A DNA stretch of 64,000 nucleotides, taken from contig JAGTWJ010000011.1 in assembly GCA_020064725.1 (NCBI GenBank), positions 1,674,001-1,738,000 of the forward strand. Reading direction: 5' to 3'. Shown here piece after piece: positions 37,063 to 47,628 of this stretch (position 1 is the stretch's first letter; every line of letters begins with the position of its first letter). The notes under the pieces are model-generated. The model saw only the letters and a program-made list of their open reading frames with translations. It was not told the DNA's origin and did no database searches. The position numbers and the translations under genes are program-made. This DNA comes from Drechslerella dactyloides. Taxonomy: Eukaryota > Ascomycota > Orbiliomycetes > Orbiliales > Orbiliaceae.

Positions 37063-38972
37063 CATAATTCACATCTATGCAACATCTACTTCACCTTCAC
37101 CATGAACCATCCTACACACGACCTGCTTTTGTTTTTTCTACTTTCCCAAAAGCGGGGATTTACCTACTGATACCTATTTGCCTGGCATACACGGATCTGA
37201 TGCCTTCGTTCACATTTTCGGCGTTGTTCTATGGTATATGCGCATCACATAGCGGGTCATGTACAGCATAGCAGCATTACAAACTAGCATTTCACTGTAG
37301 AGCCTTTTTTTTTTTTTATTCGACCTTTCGGCCACCTATTATTTCAGCCACTTGGATATTTTAGCTGATAATTGGCGGATCGATTTTGTATTATATTACT
37401 TATTTACGAATTGACGGACCGTTGCAATCAGTTAATTTAGCTGCGTACGGGGATTTGGTTTTAAATTTTGCAAGCGACAGATTGCGGGTCTCGCTGGCTT
37501 ATGCGTGCGCGCCATTCTGGTCACTATGCTTGTTCATATCAAATTGAATGAAACAAGGTGTCGACTCTACCCCACCAGGTCCCGTCGCAGGTCGCAATTA
37601 CGCAGCTGGCGGACCTTCCCCGTTGATATAGGATGGGAATTTCGAATCGCGAGACTGTGGTGTGTATCGAATAATGAGCTCACGGCCTCCTTCCCCTTAC
37701 CGCAGTCGGTGGGCCTTCATTTCGCGAGTTTCAATGTCCCACGTGGAACTTGCTGCAGAAGCCGAATTTGGGCGTGTCTCGACTTGGCGAGCTGGGATGC
37801 CGCAAACACCAAGCTGCGGTTGACGTCATGCAATTAATTGACGGTGCCGGTGGATCAAATACGATCATTACTCTGCATTCGACGTCGGGGTCTATTCCGT
37901 CAACGGACTTAGCCGTCGCGAATTCCGAACAGCGTACGGTGTCTTGCAGCTAGTTGCTCCTTGTCTTCTCCTAGGGGCCTGCGCCACTCTATGGCTAAAC
38001 ACCGAGAGGGTGGCGTACGTGAGACGAATGACGAACGCTCCAATGGCTAGCTCCAGCTTCGCAGCGTCGCAGTTCATGCCCACATGAGCGAGCAGTCGTC
38101 GCGTCTGGGTCCCCCTATGGAATGAGCAGCGGCCACCTTGAGCTGAGCACCATACACTTAATTCCGAGCTAATGTAGCTAGCGAGCTATCGCCTAACCTG
38201 CAGCCACGGCCCAGCGAGTGAAGTATCGAACATTGACCGACGGGCGAATGCATGTGCGCCATTCAGCTGCTATCACCGTATCGGCTCAATGCCCCTCGTT
38301 TGGTTTCCCGAGCCCAAAAACCTGCAAGCGAGGTACATGTCCCTGAACAGACGTGCATTACATCTTGTGGAGGCTGTGAAAGCTCGCTAGCTCTCACGCC
38401 TCGTTCCTCGATCTGGACGGGATATGACCGGCATCGCCTATGGCTCGTGCAGACGGACACCATACGAAGTAGGTATCCGCAAGTTAACTTTTAGCTAGTC
38501 GATGCCGATAGCTTAGCGTAGCGTTATCTCCGATGGGATGGCGGACGTCAGGCAACCATGCAAACAGTGGGACCCTATCGATCCGCATTCCAGGCTCGGA
38601 AAGCTTGGCGCGTAGGGTATCGAAGCGGCGAGGGGCAGCGAGAGACGTGCAGACGTCGACCCCGCTTTCGTGGAATTCGATGAGCTCATGATGCCCTGGT
38701 TGGGGGAAAGCTGGAATTAAGACAGCGTGGCGGTGCCCTTGGCTCGGAATGCTCTTCGTGGCAGAAATCCTGTTCCGGCGGGATCTACGAGCTCTGTGGC
38801 AGCGGGGATTGCAATGTTGGAGTAGCGATAGCGTATAAAGTGCCCCGCATCCCTCGTCGTTGATGAGATCGATTCTGTATCTACATCATACTCAGTACCG
38901 TTCATCCATTGCACCCTCGACACAGATACTACATATCGGACTTTGACCTTCTGAACCCACCTCATATACACC
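37063..38972. other. Intergenic region between membrane protein and small hydrophilic protein
   Basis: No supported gene. A long T tract lies near 37308-37318. The last 150 bases hold the promoter of the next gene. Confidence 0.5.
38834..38840 (+). promoter_or_regulatory. TATA-like box of the small hydrophilic protein gene
   Basis: TATAAAG, 133 bases before the ATG at 38973. Confidence 0.45.
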
Positions 38973-39557
38973 ATGGACTTCCTCAAGAACCTCGGCGGCG
39001 GCGATAACGCAAACAAGCAGGGTGCCGAGAACCCAGCCCCGAACAAGGAGGGCGAGTCGTCTGGCGGTCTCGGCGGCTTCATGAACCAAGCTAAGAACTT
39101 TGCCAACGAGTCAGCCGGCGGCGGCCAGAAGGGCGAGAAGAATGAAGACATGTTGGACAAGGGTATGTCTACATCACCACCTCTATCCCTCCTCCGATAT
39201 CTATTTCCCGGTTCTTCTCTCGCACTCTCTACGTCTGCAATGCTTCGCTGCGCAGCCGTTTGAAGCGCTGCGAAGTATCCTGTGCAATCTTGTTACGTCA
39301 TCGATGCTAACCAACACAACACAGCCGTCGACATGGTCCAGGAGAAGGTCTTCAAGCAGGGTCCACAGGACAACGAGTCCGCCCTCGAGCAAGCGAAAGA
39401 CGAACAGATCTCCGACTGTAAGTAGTACACCTTACCAATGCTAATGTCCTATAGAAATCACCTGCTGACCGACTGCGTCTTCTTTTTCAAATCTATAGTC
39501 ATCCGAGACAGCTACAAGAAGTCTACGGGCAAGGACTTCCCGATTGCGGATAAATGA
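38973..39557 (+). CDS. Small hydrophilic conserved-type fungal protein, 113 residues
   Basis: Three exons, 38973-39162, 39325-39417 and 39499-39557, join in phase through GTATGT and GTAAGT donors. The product begins MDFLKNLGGGDN, is very rich in Gly, Asn, Gln and Lys for 60 residues, then has helical segments (VDMVQEKVFKQG, ALEQAKDEQISDFIRDSYKK) and ends STGKDFPIADK. Small fungal proteins with this start and a closing Y-(K/E)-K-x-T-G-K motif are widespread and of unknown or stress-related function. No signal peptide or membrane span is present. The first intron is long (162 bases) for this window. Confidence 0.75.
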
Positions 39558-42353
39558 GGAATGACGTTGCCCATGTCTGGCTCCTTTCATTTGTAAACGG
39601 TGCTTCGGTGCTTATGGACGGCGTCCGATGATGCATTGGATGGAAAATTAATTATGGGATACGGTACCATTCGGGTACGCTTTCATCTCGATTTACGCGT
39701 TAAACGCGGATCATGATTGTGTTCACACGTCACTTGTCGATGTATGGCATAATGATATTAGCACGCGCTAGCTGCCAGCTTTTAATGGAATTGGATTTGA
39801 ATATCCATGAATGCGATTGAATGATAAGCTTAAGTGATCTTGTAGAGGTCGGTAGCGTAGCATCGTGCGACATGACTCGTGGCCAGGATATATGGACGTT
39901 TCCCCACACTTAGGCATTAGGGTAAGCCTATATTGGCTATGGTTGGCAATTTAGTCCATGAGACAATATAGCGCTAGTTGTATGCTACGCAACAAGACAG
40001 TTCGTACAAATATTCTATGCCTAGTTTACTTCGAAGCTTCGCCAGTTAAAGTACGGCAGTCTGGCTTGTGAGACAACTGGTTTATGCATTACTTATTATC
40101 GCCTTGGCATTCTTTACAATCCCCTAGATCTGTTCCTAGGAAGTCGGTTGTAGAAACGAAAAAGATATCAGAACTTAATTCTACACGCCGAAGAAGAACA
40201 ATGGTAGGTAGATAGTGCGGAGATAGTATACAAGTTAGCACAATTGTACAACCGGCGCTAATAACTTATGTTCTTAAGTAAGCAAGAGCATATCTAGGGC
40301 TAGCTTATTCATGAGGGCGATTTGCCAATATTTTCTTCAATCGATGGGATCCATTTCAAATTGTGGAGGCTGGATTGATATTCCACCCAGGAGCTGCCGC
40401 TGACCTAAGCGCTTGCGGGCAGCCCTTCGAATGCGGTGTAAAATGAAATGAAATATCAGTCAAACTTGCAACCGTGACTCGACATATTCTGGTGTTACGG
40501 CGAATGGAGGGCTAAGCTTTACATAAGCTTCAGTTGCAGGTGCCAAGGGCGAAGCCTGACATTCGTTAGCTACTAAGTAATTAGCGACACTGATAAGTTC
40601 CTCGGTCGACCAGCCAAAAAGTTAAAAAAGGAAAGCCACACAAGTCTTCGCAGCAAGCAGTTATCTGGTCCGAGGCGCACGGCCACGGGGGCGGTGCGTG
40701 CCCATTATATAGATGACGAACAGCGTGTGAAGTTGCATCGCTACTTATAAGTAGCTATAACAGTTTGGTTCAGATAACGAAGATGCTCTGCAATATGCTG
40801 TATAGCCGATGGGGCACGGTAGTACATACTGGGTCCCTGTCAGCCGGCTGGTAACCAAGCTGCCGGGCCCCTGGCTAGGATGTTTTGAATCCGCGGCTGG
40901 ACCGGACTCAAGAATTTGACCTCATGGTTGCATTGACATCCAGCATCCGCTGTCTGACAAAGCATCGGCTAATCCTGCCCGATTTCAGGGATTGAGACTG
41001 TGCGACCATAGATTTCCCTTTTCGGAAACCGCCCGCTTTCACAACACTCGCAACAAATTATATCTGGCGCGACTTCATCCTTGTTCCGAACGTCGGTATA
41101 TCGACAGGTTTTGACACGACAGCTCCTGAGCGATTTGTCCATCCAATTAGAACCAGAGTTCAGTTTCCTTGACTCGTCGCACCCGCGATGCTTGAGTCGT
41201 CAAAGTCACTTAGATTGCGGCTGAAACTGGGCATGGCTTGCCAAGTCGTGCCGAGAAATCTAGCTCAGTCTTTTTGTCTGAAGAGGCGAGGCCGACGCCC
41301 TCAAAACAGTGTGAACCAACGCTACTGCACCATTCCGTTCACGAAAGGATTCCAGGCCCCTGCATCCATCGGAATGTCAAATCGTGATCAATTGCTCAGC
41401 TTTCCCATCTACTGACTCGTTCTCGTATCGTGCTACCTGGTATCGATACGTATCAATGTTGTGGTATATATATAGCGGCTAAATGCTGTTATAGAGTGCA
41501 AATACTCGCACATTGACGCCTCTGGAGCGCAATCGATTGAATCACAACTGGTTCAGCACAAAGCTTGATCCCTCAGGATGCTCTGGGCGACATCAATGCA
41601 TGTTGATTCTGCCTTAGCCCTAGCAGGTGCTAGAAATGTGAGCGATTCTCTCCATGTCTCCTAGGAGCCTCGATCGCGCCGCTCAAACGAAAGACTGCAA
41701 ACTAGACTGTTTTGGCCACATCCCTTATGATTATAGCGCAAATTAAGCAAAGGCTTGCCCGAGGGATCACAGAAATCGCTTAATCTGATCCATCGGGGCC
41801 AATCCCCATCGCAGACGCGGAACCAGCCAAGCGCTTGGCGAGGGATCAGAGGCTTGCTGCACAAACAACACACTGCGTCTGTTGGGACGAGCCCCTTCGT
41901 CCTGGCCGAACTGGCTCTAGTTTTTGCCATCGTGGTTTCGCAGCTATTGGCTGGGCGTTTACATTTCGCATGGCCGGACTCTGTGCAACGTGCTGCATTT
42001 TGGCTCAGGGTTAATTTCACTTCTCCGCGAATTTTAATGGACGTGCGGCTGAGGATATTGGTCTGGTTGGTTGGCTGATCAGATCGAGAGCGCCGATTTT
42101 TGACACGGGATCAGGTTGGACGAGTGCGTCTAAGGAGGGCAATTGATCAGAAGGAGGGCTCGGCCTTGACACCCCGAAGATAAATAGACATGAACGCGCT
42201 CCGAATTTCTCAGCCTTCTCTTCCTCAGAGACACGAAAATTAATAGACGGAATCCCATAACCATATCTACCGTTATATTCCTGCCCTCCTATCAATCTTC
42301 AAGGACCGGTTCTATCACGATCTCCATTCCTCGTAAACCGAATAACCCTCAAA
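39558..42353. other. Long intergenic region, no gene seen
   Basis: 2.8 kb with many short frames and no domain or splice-linked exons. The minus-strand frame at 41661-42020 is cysteine-containing but isolated. Confidence 0.5.
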
Positions 42354-43004
42354 ATGCGCGCCTCCGCTGTCCTCCTCGCCTTCACCGCCGCGACGGCCGT
42401 CACCGCGCAGTCGAATGCGATTGACGAAGCTAAGATCCGCTACTACTTCTTCTTCAGCAAACCCAGCAAGTGCTCCTCCAGCTCTGGTTGCACCAGCGAG
42501 CAACCACCCTGCGGTAATGCCAACATGACCTGCGGAGACAAGACCTGCGGCACCTGGGGCGGCAAAGCGAACGTCTGCTGCAACGCCGTCCACTCCGGTA
42601 CCACGACCGAAGACTGCACACCTTTTAAGGACACGCTTGAGAAGGCGGACATCAAGACCATCGGCGAGGCGCCCGTCACAACAGAGCCCGACGTCTTCTG
42701 CGCCGACAACCAGAATTGGATCGTCTCGGTCCCCGATCAGAGTGGTCGCAACATCTGCTGTCCGCATGGCAGGGATTCCCTTGTGCAGCTGCAGTATAAC
42801 GAGTTCCTGAACAATGTTACCATTGTGGGGGCTAGGTGCATCCCCGCGCAGGCTAACAGCGCCAGCGCTACTTCCGGTTCAAAGTCGGACCCCACCTCGA
42901 CGGGCAGCAGCGGCGGCGGCGCCAGTTCGCCGAATGCCGCCTCCAGACTGCAGAACGCGTTTGCGCTGGTGCCAATTGCGTTGATGGCTCTTGCTGGCTT
43001 GTAG
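42354..43004 (+). CDS. Cysteine-rich GPI-anchored-type surface protein
   Basis: Intronless, 216 residues. A signal peptide (MRASAVLLAFTAATAVTAQ) is followed by a domain with twelve cysteines, including CGNANMTCGDKTCGTW, VCC and NICC. A Ser/Thr/Gly-rich linker (SKSDPTSTGSSGGGASS) then leads to a C-terminal hydrophobic stretch (FALVPIALMALAGL), the arrangement of a GPI-anchored cell-wall or membrane protein. An even number of cysteines suggests full disulfide pairing. The family is not recognised; it could be a wall protein or an effector. Confidence 0.82.
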   Translation: MRASAVLLAFTAATAVTAQSNAIDEAKIRYYFFFSKPSKCSSSSGCTSEQPPCGNANMTCGDKTCGTWGGKANVCCNAVHSGTTTEDCTPFKDTLEKADIKTIGEAPVTTEPDVFCADNQNWIVSVPDQSGRNICCPHGRDSLVQLQYNEFLNNVTIVGARCIPAQANSASATSGSKSDPTSTGSSGGGASSPNAASRLQNAFALVPIALMALAGL

Positions 43005-44188
43005 ATAAGAAGGGAATCACCATTTGTCAGGAAGGTACAATGGGAATAGCTGTGGGTTGATCAGTTCAGACCGGCGTTACGTGTGGCGCGTGGCATATCC
43101 GTTCTGTGGCCTCGTGGGGAATCCGTGTCGATAAGACTATTGTTGTTGATGTATGATTATGAAGGAGATGTTTCTTTTCTACTTTTTCGGCGTGTGTTAA
43201 ATGTTATTTAATGGCTGAAGTTAACTCGCAAGTAATCTCAATTGGTGAAACTATCAAATTGGTGCACTAGAGTTCTCGTATGCGTGAATAGTTCATAATT
43301 TCGGCGTGTCAATGCCTCGAGTCGAGAGGTTATTACCCGCAGCCATGAGCACAGCTGGCGTGCGCGGTACGGTCTCGAGAGCTGTTCGGTGATAAGTACC
43401 TAATCAGCGATAAGCGCAAGATAACTCCGTTCGTGTGCTAAACAATTAATAACCAATGGCAGGCTCGAAATCTACGTTGGATGGGCAATGTATACTGTCA
43501 TTCGAACCTCTGCCATAGTCACGACAAAATTGATTCATGCTGCCACGATGATGGACGCCAAATTATATTATCTTCTTTGTGTGAAGGTGAGATGCTGCAG
43601 CGCTGGCTCATGCTGCTGTTGCAAATCCGGATTCTAGTACACCCTAAATATCCAAATCACTCTACAACAGTTTGATAGATAGATCTGGATACCTTGAGGA
43701 TACGATGACTTGCACCCGAAGGTCTATATATCTATAGCATCAGGCAGCCAGGTTGTAAACTCCGCAAGCACTTAAGCTAGCTTGTAATCTACAATTTCAT
43801 TTTGTGCTGCCCACGAGCGCAAACCAGCTTGAAACCACCGAATCGAACTTCATCTAATATAAAGGACACCTGCCGACCTCCAGAGGCTGCGCTAGAAGGT
43901 ACAGGAGCGACCAGGCATAAACGAACGAACCAGGAAGTCAGGAGTCCTCTGACAAGGATACAAGTAGGAGACAAGCTGGATTGCGAGGGACATGAAACCG
44001 GAAGCCCCCGAACCCGTCCATGGGTACTCCATAGCTAGCTATAGAATCGGGCGAGAATAGGTCAAAGAGGGAGAACAAGCAGCAGAATGGGTCAAAAGGA
44101 GAGAGAATCAGTTATTCAGTGGCAATGAATCGAACACGGGTTCACTGTTTTCGTTTGACCCGCGAGTCAGGCTGTCGGCGTGCCATAC
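43005..44188. other. Intergenic region, no gene seen
   Basis: 3' flanks of two converging genes. Nothing protein-like or repeat-like found. Confidence 0.5.
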
Positions 44189-45034
44189 CTAGGCCGTTTG
44201 GTCGTGGGACGATGGTAACTTTCGTGTGGACTCATGGCGGACCAGCAATCTCTCCACAATCCTGCAGTTGGCCTCCCCCAGGCTCCTTTTGAGCTCTCTT
44301 TGCTCATCTGAGAGTTTATGTGCAGGGGTATTAAGAAGGTCCTATTGATGACGGAACAGGTTAGTAAATTAGTGCCTCGCGGGGCTTCGTGGCTGAGGAC
44401 TTACCACACAGGAGCACCACTTCTCCAGTAGATTCGACAAGCTGTGCTCGTCATTCTGACCAAAAACTGTGTCATTGTCCAGGAAGAACCTGAAGAAATC
44501 CCGATAGTCTGTATCATCTCCATCGGGCAGCGTTTCGTTGGACTGGCCCACGGCAGCCGCTTTGCCTTCGCGGATGCGCATAAACCTACTTCTCTGTTCC
44601 CTCCACTTTGTGAGGAGAAGTTCGGCTCCCTCCTCAATGTATCTAGGGGAGGTTTGTTGAGCGCGTACCCTCCGAAGGTCTTGGGTTTTGGTAGTCATTG
44701 GGAAGACGCGCTCGACAAAGTTACTTGTGAGAGTGTCTGCCACGTCTTCGAAGCATCTGGGATGGTAACAGACTGGGTGGTAAGAGATCAAGTTAGCCCA
44801 AGATGCTATGCTATCGGAGTTCTTGGATAGAAAATTCGGGACTCATGTACTTTGTCTCTGGACCGATTTGTCTTCTACGAGGCGGTATTCTCGAGACACT
44901 ATCATCTTCGCGCAACCAGCGCACTGTTGGCTTCGAGGGCAGATCTCGATGAAGTATAAGTGATCTGAGTCGGCCGTGTTGATACGGCGCTGAATAGCGC
45001 TGTTGGAGCTTGCTGGGTGGCCGGTGGGGTCCAT
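44189..45034 (-). CDS. Small protein with PARP-like CxxC...HxxC zinc-finger signature
   Basis: Three exons on the minus strand, 44851-45034, 44405-44772 and 44189-44341, give 234 residues. The introns have good acceptors and branch sites (GGCTAAC...CCCAG; TTACTAAC...AATAG). Splicing of exons 1 and 2 brings together CAGCAKMIVSREYRLV and ICYHPRCFEDV, so the product carries C-x2-C, about 25 residues, then H-x2-C, the ligand spacing type of PARP-like zinc fingers that sense DNA ends. The rest is helical and charged (ELLLTKWREQRSRFMRIREG, RDFFRFFLDND). No catalytic domain follows. The function is unknown; nucleic-acid or protein binding is inferred only from the metal-ligand pattern. An upstream exon cannot be excluded. 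Confidence 0.6.
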
Positions 45035-46619
45035 TTTTGATATGTAGCTAGGCTAGTACCGTTGAGCTTATGCACTTGAAATTTTACCGGAGGTGAGGCG
45101 GATTGATGAGTGGTGGCCTCGGAGTGCGGTAGCGTTGACGAGAGATCGAGGTTGGGAGGAAGAGTTGGAGTCTCCCGAGGGTTTATAAATGGGGACTTTG
45201 GCAATATAAACGTTTTAATTTCGGTGAGTGACATTTGTTGCATCAGACTGCCGTTGCCCAGCACCGGCCCGTATAAATATCCTTGAACTTGATCTGCCTT
45301 GTCTCGTAGGCTAAGTGCGTGAAGTGCAAACTTACCTGCAAATTGGACATATGCATCACCGTATTTATGTCGTATATACATCAAGGATATGCGTGCGCGT
45401 AGGGACGGCGCAGCAGATTGGTCATTCCGCCGACAGGGCATATATATATACTACAATGAGTGATATAAGGGGCGCATCTATTGCGCTACCACAGGGATAT
45501 AATATAGGTAGATTTCATATTATCATGAAAAAGTAGCACCCTCACTGATCATGGATCTAACCATCAGAACGCCGTCCGAATAGAGCCCTGGAATGTCATA
45601 CCTTACTACCGTATTCTGCGACATGAATATCACTATGTGCTCGATCGGCGAGCGTCCGTCTCACCGTCGTTGCTCCGTGGTGTGAAAATATGCCTGGCTT
45701 AGCATATACTCGAGGAATGCAAGGCCGAAGAGGTTCCTGTTTAGATGGAGGCTGTGAAATCGAGCGTATAAACGCCGGAGTCACGGTTCAAGGTGTTATT
45801 CCCTGTGAAGTTGCAACGTTGAGGGAAGCTGCTAATGTAGGATGGCAGGAAGGGCGGCCTCGGTATATCTTTGAGGTATAAAGCACTCGCAAGTTGTGCC
45901 GCGCATTGCTTTTGGCAGCACCCTGCTCCACATGCTGTGCACGGCAGTATCCTTAATAAGCTGACGAATATTCTAAACTGCTGGCGGTGTCGAGGGAGCT
46001 AATTTGTGGTGCTTAATCATGACGGGTTTCCATAGTTGAAGAAAAAGCGTAGTCGATCTATGAGTAAGGCAGAGTTTGGCTTGCGACGTCTTAGCTAATT
46101 ACACGCTTTATAGTTCATAACGTTTAGATATATTCTCGGTACTGTACATATTGTAGCAGTGATTGCTTATGAATACATCCGGATCCTTTGTTTATCATCT
46201 ATCCGTTTAATTGAAGCCTGGCTATCAGCCTGTCCTTGCATTTTCCGAGTTAACATGTTACATGTGGTGCGTATATTTTCGTTAGGGCTATTGGATTGCT
46301 AGTATAACGGGTGGGGATAGTACCACGAGAGCTGGCCTTGGCATTCCATGAGAAACGATGCACCCTGATCGAGTTCGAAGGAGAAAAAAAAAAAATAACA
46401 TCCAAAATCATAAAATCATGTATCGAGAGCCTGAAGCTTCCACTTAAGTAGGCTTTAGAGAGAACAACCAACTTGAGACATGCAGCTCTTTTTTCTGATT
46501 TTCTTGCGTGGTAATAACTCAGACAGTATTCACCCAAAAGCTTTTGAAAGGAAGTAGGAAGGCTTGACTGTATTTTTGTATAGAAGTATGTATACATACT
46601 TGCTCGAATTAAATCGAGC
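45035..46619. other. Intergenic region, no confident gene
   Basis: A minus-strand frame of 179 codons at 44902-45441 overlaps the zinc-finger gene in another phase and is rich in Pro, Thr and Ser; I treat it as a shadow. Otherwise AT-rich with an A tract near 46385. Confidence 0.45.
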
Positions 46620-47490
46620 CTATGAAGCTGGCTCCAATGTCACGTCATCAATACCGAGAATCGCTGTCTTCCCAACGCAGGTGTCGGAGACGCAGGTACA
46701 AGCCCCTCGAAACCAAACGGTTACGGCAGAATTGGCCCCAGTGCTGTGTGGATCGCTGGTAATTAAGGTCCAGGAGGAACCAGAGGTTAAGCCGAATCCG
46801 GTAGTCGAAAAAATAGGGGTTCCAGTATCCCACATGATTAAGTCTAGGTTTGCAGTGTCATATGCTACACCGGTTGCGACGTTGCCTATGATGTAACAGA
46901 CGGATGTACTTGTGGATACAGTGCCCAGCTGGCGGATTGAAAAGCTAAGAACATAGTCCGTGTTCGGGGTTACAGCGATCGTGCTTCGATATCCGAGCAT
47001 GTAAGTCATGCGTGATGGATTATCGGTAAAGTTCGTTCCAAATCGGCTACAAAATACTGATGGTAAGCTCCGTCTTGTAGTGTTTCCATAGGAATAAGAT
47101 TGGGGCATATATTAGTCAAAGAGTAGTCACATACTAGTAAAAGTCTGTGGAGAGTGCGTTTGTAGGGTCGTAGTGTGGTCCGTAGGAGAACGTGGTAAGA
47201 CCTCCAATGGACCTGACGACTGTTCCTTCCCATAGCTCCGGGTTGTCCTCGAAATCGAGACCATTTGAAGTCGGTGCCGCAGTACAGGTGGTGGTTGTAG
47301 TGGTTTCCGTAACCGTAGTTCTGTGATAGGTCAATCAGCAGCCATGCCAATGACTAACACTTATCAACAAAACGATAGGCGTCATAAATCTATGAGAAAC
47401 TCACGTAACGTCATCACGACGATGCACACCTGCCGCATGTACAGTTGCATATACAGAAAACAGTAAAGAGAAAATAGTAAAGCCCTTCAT
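46620..47490 (-). CDS. Secreted Thr-rich / beta-sandwich protein
   Basis: Three exons on the minus strand, 47405-47490, 47135-47320 and 46620-47067, give 239 residues. The signal peptide MKGFTIFSLLFSVYATVHAA lies in exon 1. A short Thr-rich tract (TVTETTTTTTC) is followed by one domain beginning NGLDFEDNPELW and running through VLSFSIRQLG, WDTGTPIF and WTLITSDP to ILGIDDVTLEP. This order (FED...W start, SF.R near the middle, a final I(D/N)DV.L) is that of galactose-binding-like beta-sandwiches such as CBM4/9 modules, which fungi attach to secreted proteins. The exon 3 acceptor (ACGGAG|C) was picked by phase; a nearby TAG acceptor is an alternative that would shorten the product slightly. Ligand unknown. 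Confidence 0.72.
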
Positions 47491-47620
47491 CCTGAGAGAT
47501 AGTGACTGGTTTGTGACACAATTGATAAAGATTGAAGGTACAAGGTCCCCGTTGTCATCAATATTGCTGTGCTTGCTCGATGAGGTGCTCGTTACACTTT
47601 GTTGGCGGCGGCAGAGCGCC

Positions 47621-47628
47621 TATTTATA
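47621..47628 (-). promoter_or_regulatory. TATA-like box of the secreted beta-sandwich gene
   Basis: TATAAATA on the minus strand, about 130 bases before the ATG at 47490. Confidence 0.4.

Noticed and set aside
41661..42020. Cysteine-containing minus-strand frame
   Set aside because: Isolated, without signal peptide, splice signals or domain pattern; likely chance.
44902..45441. Minus-strand frame of 179 codons
   Set aside because: It overlaps the zinc-finger gene in another phase, has no splice partner and is compositionally biased.
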